The notes under the pieces are model-generated. The model was not told the DNA's origin. It searched no databases and saw only the letters and a list, made by a program, of their open reading frames with translations. From Saprospiraceae bacterium (GTDB taxonomy: Bacteria > Bacteroidota > Bacteroidia > Chitinophagales > Saprospiraceae), in NCBI GenBank assembly GCA_027031145.1, contig JALVEG010000314.1, positions 1 to 10,467 of the forward strand: 10,467 bases of DNA, written 5' to 3'. The first letter of the stretch is position 1, and each line of letters opens with the position of its first letter. Made by a program: the position numbers and the translations under genes. Positions 6,021 to 10,467 of this stretch are shown piece after piece.

Positions 6021-6141
6021 CTCCCCTGATAAGCGAATGTCTCTGACTTCGCTTTCTTCACTTCTAAAATCATCAATCGTTTACCTTGTGATATAGGCTT
6101 TGCCTAAATTAAAATTTATTTCACAGGGTTAATCGATATTC
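6021..6141 (+). repeat. Interspersed repeat family 1, copy C with longer multi-stem cassette
   Basis: It has the same frame as copies A and B. The ~49-bp cassette between CGTT and AATCGATATTC is closed by ACCTTGTGA with TCACAGGGT (6083-6091, 6121-6129; one G-T pair). Inside are two smaller stems, TAGGC-TTT-GCCTA (6094-6106) and AAATT-AA-AATTT (6106-6117), so it could fold as a three-way junction. The core stem AAGCGAA with TTCGCTT is at 6031-6037 and 6048-6054. Confidence 0.8.
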
Positions 6142-6211
6142 GTTATTCAAAAAATCCAAACTTTAAAACCTCTTAATTCCCATATTCCACCCCCTTTTTC
6201 CCCCGCCACCA

Positions 6212-6238
6212 GTGAAACACTCCGTTTGTTTCACGGGG
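6212..6238 (-). repeat. CCCCGTGAAACA hairpin cassette, inverted orientation
   Basis: Read on the minus strand this is CCCCGTGAAACA, loop AACGGAG, TGTTTCAC. It differs from the loop at 2970-3001 by one base. On the plus strand it is followed by G-rich sequence and, 13 bases on, by the second 121-bp repeat. Confidence 0.75.
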
Positions 6239-6251
6239 CAGGCAGCGGGGG

Positions 6252-6372
6252 ATTAATCCCTGTTTCAAAACAACATTAGTTGTATATTTCGCCAAACAAG
6301 TCTCTTATGACTTCGCTTTCTACACTTTTCCAAACTTTGTATTATCTTATTTTCTGTCAAATAAATTTGACA
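6252..6372 (+). repeat. 121-bp exact repeat, copy 2
   Basis: Identical to 5775-5895, offset by 477 bases. The first mismatch to the right is at 6373 (T versus G at 5896). It ends about 80 bases beyond the 3' end of mlaF. Confidence 0.9.
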
Positions 6373-6454
6373 TTCCAACCTTTTTAATCACCGAAACAAT
6401 TGACGTAGGCGATCCCCTCTACAAAACACCGAACACCAAACACCAAACAAAAAA

Positions 6455-7222
6455 CTACTTATAACTTCCCAAAGCCTGATTTTTCAGTTTCTTCAAAAAT
6501 GGTGATGCAAAAATAAAATTTTCAATGTATTTATTATCCGTATGCATAATTTCTTCCCTGCTTCCCGTCCAGGCAACTTCTCCATTATCCAGCAAAAGAA
6601 TATTTTCTCCTATTTCCATTACCGAATTCATATCATGAGTATTGATTATCGTGGTCATATTGTTCTCCTTGGTAATACTCTGTATCAATTCATCAATGAT
6701 CAATGCTGTTTTTGGATCCAGACCCGAATTGGGTTCATCGCAGAACAAATATTCGGGATTCATCACAATAGCTCTTGCTATCCCTACCCTTTTTTGCATA
6801 CCTCCGCTGATCTCTGCAGGATATTTGTCATTTACTCCTTCAAGTTCCACTCTGTCAAGACAGTTGTTAACCTGTTCTTGTTTTTCTTCAAATGACATAT
6901 CGGTGAACATATCAAGGGGAAACCTTACATTTTCTTCAATGGTCATCGAATCAAATAAAGCATTACCCTGAAATAACATTCCTACTTTCTTTCTTAATTT
7001 CCTTGTTTCTTTCAAACTCAGTTTATAAAAATCAATATCATCATACCATACTTCTCCTTCGTCAGGAGTGATAAGACCAACCAATGTTTTCAACAAAACG
7101 GTTTTTCCGGCACCACTTCTTCCTATAATCAAATTGGTCTTGCTTTTTCTGAAATCAAAAGTTATTCCTTTTAGTACTTCGGTCCCGTCAAAAGATTTAT
7201 GTATGTTTATTGCTTTAATCAT
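6455..7222 (-). CDS. mlaF: MlaF-like ABC transporter ATP-binding protein
   Basis: This 255-residue cytoplasmic ATPase powers the MlaFEDB-type lipid transporter of the inner membrane, which moves phospholipids between inner and outer membranes. Visible motifs are Walker A GRSGAGKT (34-41), Q-loop Q85 in MLFQGNALF, signature ISGGMQKR (138-145; the GMQKR form is typical of MlaF), Walker B YLFCDEP with D162 and E163, D-loop SGLDP (166-170), and switch histidine H196 in NTHDM. All nucleotide-handling residues are present. It begins 15 bases after the mlaE stop, so the two genes form one minus-strand operon. The usual third partner, the MCE-domain protein MlaD, is not downstream; repeats follow instead. 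In Bacteroidota that subunit is often encoded apart, so this may be normal. Confidence 0.92.
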   Translation of the reverse strand: MIKAINIHKSFDGTEVLKGITFDFRKSKTNLIIGRSGAGKTVLLKTLVGLITPDEGEVWYDDIDFYKLSLKETRKLRKKVGMLFQGNALFDSMTIEENVRFPLDMFTDMSFEEKQEQVNNCLDRVELEGVNDKYPAEISGGMQKRVGIARAIVMNPEYLFCDEPNSGLDPKTALIIDELIQSITKENNMTTIINTHDMNSVMEIGENILLLDNGEVAWTGSREEIMHTDNKYIENFIFASPFLKKLKNQALGSYK

Positions 7223-7237
7223 TTAATTGTATTTTTA

Positions 7238-7984
7238 TTAACCCATCATCACCTGAGCTATTACATAATCTGCGACCAATATCAAAATACTGCTGTAAAC
7301 GATTGCATCTGTTCCCGCTTTTCCCAATTCGATACTTCCTCTCTTAACAAAATATCCGTGATATGCAGATACCGTAACAATGATAAAACTAAAAACAAAT
7401 GCTTTAATGATCATTACCCATACAGTGTATGAATCATAGAATGAGGTCAGTCCTTTTACAAAATCCGCTGGAGTAAATCCTGCTAATGCAGTTGCCGTAA
7501 CAAATCCACTGAATATACTTAATCCGGCAGCTAAAATTATCAATAACGGTACGGAAAATACAGCACCCACAATTTTAGGCAAAACAAGGAATGCCGGTGT
7601 ATTTAATCCCATTATCTCCATAGCGTCAATTATCTCCTTTTGACGCATTCCTCCTATTTCGGCAGCAATACTAGATCCTATTTTTCCTGCAAGAACCAAA
7701 CTTGTGATCGTTGGAGCAAGATCAACAATGATCATTTCCCTCAAGGTATATCCTATGTAATATGAAGGTATCAAAGTTCCACCGAACTGATAAGACAATT
7801 GTATCGCAGTAACAGCACCGATAAAAACAGAAATAATAAAAACTATTTTTAAAGACCCGAACCCGATTTCCTCTATTTGCCTTAAAACCTCATTATAATA
7901 CATTCTGGTTTTTTCGGGTTTGGAAAAAACCTTTAACAACCATAAAGAATATCTTCCCAAATGATAAAATTGCCTTAATATCAT
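7238..7984 (-). CDS. mlaE: MlaE-like ABC transporter permease
   Basis: The 248-residue protein is the membrane subunit of the Mla-type phospholipid transporter, of usual family length. An N-terminal amphipathic stretch (about 1-40) is followed by five or so membrane helices near 45-65, 88-105, 140-175, 190-212 and 226-246. The conserved cytoplasmic coupling region AGKIGSSIAAEIGGMRQKEIIDAMEIMG lies at about 99-126 and contains the hallmark GxxGSSIAAEIG and MxxxEEIDA-like motifs that dock on MlaF. The start ATG at 7984 lies about 20 bases after a good -7 element at 8005-8012, so it probably begins the mlaE-mlaF transcript. It is separated from mscL upstream by 87 bases. Confidence 0.93.
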   Translation of the reverse strand: MILRQFYHLGRYSLWLLKVFSKPEKTRMYYNEVLRQIEEIGFGSLKIVFIISVFIGAVTAIQLSYQFGGTLIPSYYIGYTLREMIIVDLAPTITSLVLAGKIGSSIAAEIGGMRQKEIIDAMEIMGLNTPAFLVLPKIVGAVFSVPLLIILAAGLSIFSGFVTATALAGFTPADFVKGLTSFYDSYTVWVMIIKAFVFSFIIVTVSAYHGYFVKRGSIELGKAGTDAIVYSSILILVADYVIAQVMMG

Positions 7985-8004
7985 ATTATTTTTAATTTAA
8001 GGCT

Positions 8005-8012
8005 CAAAAATA
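8005..8012 (-). promoter_or_regulatory. Probable -7 element for mlaE-mlaF
   Basis: On the minus strand this reads TATTTTTG, an exact match to TAnnTTTG. It lies 20 bases before the mlaE ATG in the mscL-mlaE gap, implying a short leader. A convincing -33 TTG is not visible. Confidence 0.5.
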
Positions 8013-8071
8013 CATCATTGATAAGAAAAATCACGTATTAATTTGAATATATTTACGGTAATCTTTAAAAA

Positions 8072-8485
8072 CTACTTTTTCAATAAGTCCCTTATCTCTG
8101 TCAATAATTCATTGTCAGTAGGTCCTGCTGGTGCAGCAGTTTCTTCTTCTTTCTTTTTCCTTTCCTGTGCTTTTGTATAAGCTCTTACTATCAGGAACAA
8201 TACAAATGCGATAATCAAAAAGTCGATAATATACTTAATAAACATCCCGTAAGCAATAGCTACTTCCGGTTTTGTTACAGTTCCGTCTGCACCAACAACT
8301 GCTTCTCTCATAACGTATTTAAGCTGCGTGAAATCCATATCTCCAAGAGCCAAACCGATAGGAGGCATTAAAATATCTTTTGTAAATGATGAAACAATAG
8401 CGCCAAACGCTCCTGCAATAATAACGGCAACAGCCAAATCAAGCACATTGCCTCTCATAATAAAAGCCTTAAATTCTTTCCACAT
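8072..8485 (-). CDS. mscL: Large-conductance mechanosensitive channel MscL
   Basis: The 137-residue channel forms a homopentamer in the inner membrane and opens under high membrane tension to release solutes during hypo-osmotic shock. The N-terminal amphipathic helix and first membrane helix contain the signature FIMRGNVLDLAVAVIIAGAF (8-27), followed by the conserved SSFTKDILMPPIG (32-44). The periplasmic loop is about 48-76, the second membrane helix about 80-102, and a charged linker (103-117) leads to a C-terminal bundle helix ending LLTEIRDLLKK. Length and motifs are standard. It is transcribed in the same direction as mlaE but 87 bases upstream, with a separate promoter likely for mlaE. 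It is divergent from the alpha-2-macroglobulin gene. Confidence 0.97.
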   Translation of the reverse strand: MWKEFKAFIMRGNVLDLAVAVIIAGAFGAIVSSFTKDILMPPIGLALGDMDFTQLKYVMREAVVGADGTVTKPEVAIAYGMFIKYIIDFLIIAFVLFLIVRAYTKAQERKKKEEETAAPAGPTDNELLTEIRDLLKK

Positions 8486-8633
8486 AATATTAATTTTAAT
8501 AATTAAAAAACTGCTTTAAGGACGCTAAAATAACTAAAAGTAACAAAAACCCTTAATGTTTTGTTAAAAAATATATATTTATGCACCTATTACCGTTATA
8601 TTATCATCATATCTTTACTAAAACAGAATAATT
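8486..8633. promoter_or_regulatory. Divergent promoter region between mscL and the macroglobulin gene
   Basis: These 148 AT-rich bases must carry promoters in both directions. Near-matches to TAnnTTTG are TATTTTAG for mscL (8525-8532, minus strand) and TATCTTTA for the plus-strand gene (8610-8617), each off by one base. Neither has a well-spaced TTG partner, so these sites are tentative. Confidence 0.4.
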
Positions 8634-10467
8634 ATGTATAAATATTTTATTTTTATCATTCCATTTGTCTTAAATTCTTTATTTGGCTGTAATACGGGAA
8701 AAATTAACACAATGAATCAGCAAAATCCTTACAATTTTGAATCTGCCTGGCACAAAGTAGATTCCCTTGAACAAAAAGGTCTTTACAAATCCGCATTGAA
8801 AATAGTGGATGAAATATATGCTGTCGCAGATAAATCTTCTATCGGCGAACAAAAAATCAAAGCCATATTTTATAAAGGCAAATACTCAAATTATTTGCAA
8901 GAAGATAACTTGGAAAGCTTTGAAAAAATATTGCGAAAAGAAATCGATAAAGCCGGTTTTCCCGACAAACAAATATATCAATCTATCCTTGCCGAATTTT
9001 ATGACAAATACCTCTCTGCTAATAGTTGGAAAATTAGAGCAAGAACCGAAACAGGTGATACAGCAAGTGAGGATATTCAAATCTGGACAGCAGGAAGATT
9101 TATAATGGAATCAAATAAACTTTTTGATGCTTCGATTTCAAATCCGGAACTCAAAAACATTTCTTATAAAAAATATGAGGATTTATTTACCAAAGCGAAA
9201 AATACCGAAAAAATGCGGGATAATCTCTATGAAATTTTAGCATACCGCGCTTTGGAACATTTCAAAAACGACAGAAATTATTTGCCCAAAACAACACAAT
9301 CATTTTTGATAAACAATGCGAAATATTTTGCAATTCCTGTAGTTTTTACAGCATTAGAATTAAAATCGGATGATAAAAACGATCCTAAATACAAAACTTT
9401 AAAACTGTTTCAGGAACTGGAAAAATATAACCTAAACACTAAAGATTATGAAGAATTGCTGGATATAACGATGAAAAGGCTCGATTTTGTCAAATCTCAA
9501 TATTTGAGACAGGATCAAGAAAAATTGTATCTGGTAACTTTGGATAAATTAATCGCTAAATATCCTGTTCAAAAAGCTACGGCTGAACTATATTACAAAA
9601 AAGCAACTCTTTACAAATCAATGGGAGAAAAAGAAAATGCTTCAAAAATTCCTGAACTGAAATGGAAAATCAAAGAAGCAAGGGATATTTGTTTAAAAGT
9701 GGATAAAGATTATAAAAACACACTCGGACAACAATATTGTCTTCAACTTCTGGAAACAATTGACAGAAAAGAATTAAGAACAAATATTGAGAAAGTCAAC
9801 TTGCCGGATGAAAACATTTTATCCAAAATCGAATATAAAAACATCGATAAAGTTTATTTTAGATTGTCAAAATTGTCATTGGAGGAATATAAAAAATTCA
9901 ATAAATTAAGACTTTCAAATAATGAAGAATTATCCATTATAATGAAATATCCCGTTTTAAAAAAATGGAACACTTCATTGCCCGATGACAAAGATTATAG
10001 AATACACAGTGTTGAAACAGCCGTTGAACCGTTGGAAAAAGGAATATATGTATTACTGATTTCCGGCAATGACAGGTTTGAAAATAATAATGGAATAGTT
10101 GCGGCTCAATTTTTTTATGTTTCCAATCTGTCGTATTGGACGCGTAATGACCGGGGAGACAATTATGTATTTGTTGTGGACAGAAAATCAGGAAAACCGG
10201 TAAAAGATGCGACTGTGGAATTGAGCTATTTGGAATGGGATACCGATTATCGCGAGCAAAGAAAAGTTAATTTTTTAACGGCTCAAACAAATTCACAGGG
10301 ATATATTAAATTTCAAACAAATGGCAATAGAAGAAATATGGCGATCAAAGTATCAAAAGATGATGATGTTTTGGATATTGATGAAAATATTTATCCCCGT
10401 TATATTAATAAACCGCAAGTTAATTCACATATTATTTTCTTTACCGACAGGGCTATTTACCGTCCCG
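8634..10467 (+). CDS. Alpha-2-macroglobulin family lipoprotein, N-terminal part (runs off window)
   Basis: The frame opens with ATG at 8634 and stays open for 611 codons to the window edge, so the 3' part is missing. A lipoprotein signal is clear: a hydrophobic stretch (5-17) and lipobox LFGC with C19 as the lipidated residue. The following CNTGKINT lacks an acidic surface-export signature, so a periplasm-facing anchor is more likely. Residues about 30-380 are charged and apparently all-helical, possibly TPR-like. From about 384 macroglobulin-type beta domains begin (IDKVYFRLSKLS). YVFVVDRKSGKPVKDATVEL (about 511-530) and FTDRAIYRP at the very end (603-611) are hallmark sequences of the MG2/MG3 region of bacterial alpha-2-macroglobulins. 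Full-length relatives reach 1,800-2,000 residues. Bacterial homologues are believed to trap proteases. The thioester region lies beyond the window, so its presence cannot be judged. Confidence 0.88.
   Translation, partial: MYKYFIFIIPFVLNSLFGCNTGKINTMNQQNPYNFESAWHKVDSLEQKGLYKSALKIVDEIYAVADKSSIGEQKIKAIFYKGKYSNYLQEDNLESFEKILRKEIDKAGFPDKQIYQSILAEFYDKYLSANSWKIRARTETGDTASEDIQIWTAGRFIMESNKLFDASISNPELKNISYKKYEDLFTKAKNTEKMRDNLYEILAYRALEHFKNDRNYLPKTTQSFLINNAKYFAIPVVFTALELKSDDKNDPKYKTLKLFQELEKYNLNTKDYEELLDITMKRLDFVKSQYLRQDQEKLYLVTLDKLIAKYPVQKATAELYYKKATLYKSMGEKENASKIPELKWKIKEARDICLKVDKDYKNTLGQQYCLQLLETIDRKELRTNIEKVNLPDENILSKIEYKNIDKVYFRLSKLSLEEYKKFNKLRLSNNEELSIIMKYPVLKKWNTSLPDDKDYRIHSVETAVEPLEKGIYVLLISGNDRFENNNGIVAAQFFYVSNLSYWTRNDRGDNYVFVVDRKSGKPVKDATVELSYLEWDTDYREQRKVNFLTAQTNSQGYIKFQTNGNRRNMAIKVSKDDDVLDIDENIYPRYINKPQVNSHIIFFTDRAIYRP

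Larger units (their letters stand above)
5373..6454. other. 1.08-kb repeat field without credible genes
   Basis: The gap lies between the 5' end of the DUF819 gene and the 3' end of mlaF. From left to right it holds a GC-richer patch with nested palindromes (5398-5600), repeat copy B with its hairpin cassette, the first 121-bp repeat (5775-5895), a C-rich stretch (5950-6000), repeat copy C with a longer cassette, an inverted CCCCGTGAAA hairpin (6212-6238), and the second 121-bp repeat (6252-6372). The final ~80 bases echo the ACACCGAACAC tail seen at 3090-3110. Confidence 0.75.

Noticed and set aside
8525..8532. TATTTTAG as a firm mscL promoter
   Set aside because: One mismatch to TAnnTTTG and no TTG at suitable spacing; kept only as a tentative note.
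8886..9105. Overlapping short frames inside the macroglobulin gene (both strands)
   Set aside because: They lie inside a long open frame with a lipobox and macroglobulin motifs; shadows.

Overview
The window is AT-rich chromosomal DNA that looks like a member of the Bacteroidota. The clues are TAnnTTTG-type -7 elements without strong Shine-Dalgarno sequences, the compact AMP nucleosidase-like protein, a very large lipid-anchored alpha-2-macroglobulin-type protein, and intergenic gaps packed with short palindromic repeats. No species can be named from the sequence alone.

Layout: 1-806 has no gene and holds a roughly 385-bp imperfect inverted element (93-477) built from small hairpins, plus further palindromes. 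807-2533 is a two-gene, plus-strand OmpR-type response regulator and histidine kinase unit. 2534-3207 is repeat-filled. 3208-3978 (+) is an AMP nucleosidase-like enzyme, convergent with and overlapping by 4 bp a DUF819-family membrane protein (3975-5372, -). 5373-6454 is a 1.08-kb gene-free repeat field. 6455-7984 (-) is an mlaE-mlaF lipid-transport pair, 8072-8485 (-) is mscL, and divergent from it 8634-10467 (+) is the start of a large alpha-2-macroglobulin lipoprotein that runs off the window.

How the genes work together: MlaEF would power lipid movement between membranes, MscL releases solutes on hypo-osmotic shock, and alpha-2-macroglobulin-type lipoproteins are thought to trap proteases in the periplasm. 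The right half therefore has an envelope-maintenance theme, though only mlaE and mlaF look like one transcription unit. The left half (two-component system, AMP nucleosidase, DUF819) has no clear shared pathway.

The most unusual content is intergenic. At least three interspersed repeat families recur in the gaps at 2534-3207 and 5373-6454. One family shows an apparently empty site (copy A) and two occupied sites (copies B and C), where different hairpin cassettes sit at the same position. Another is an exact 121-bp duplication 477 bp apart that itself carries a diverged core of the first family. No CRISPR array, rRNA, tRNA or complete transposase gene was seen.
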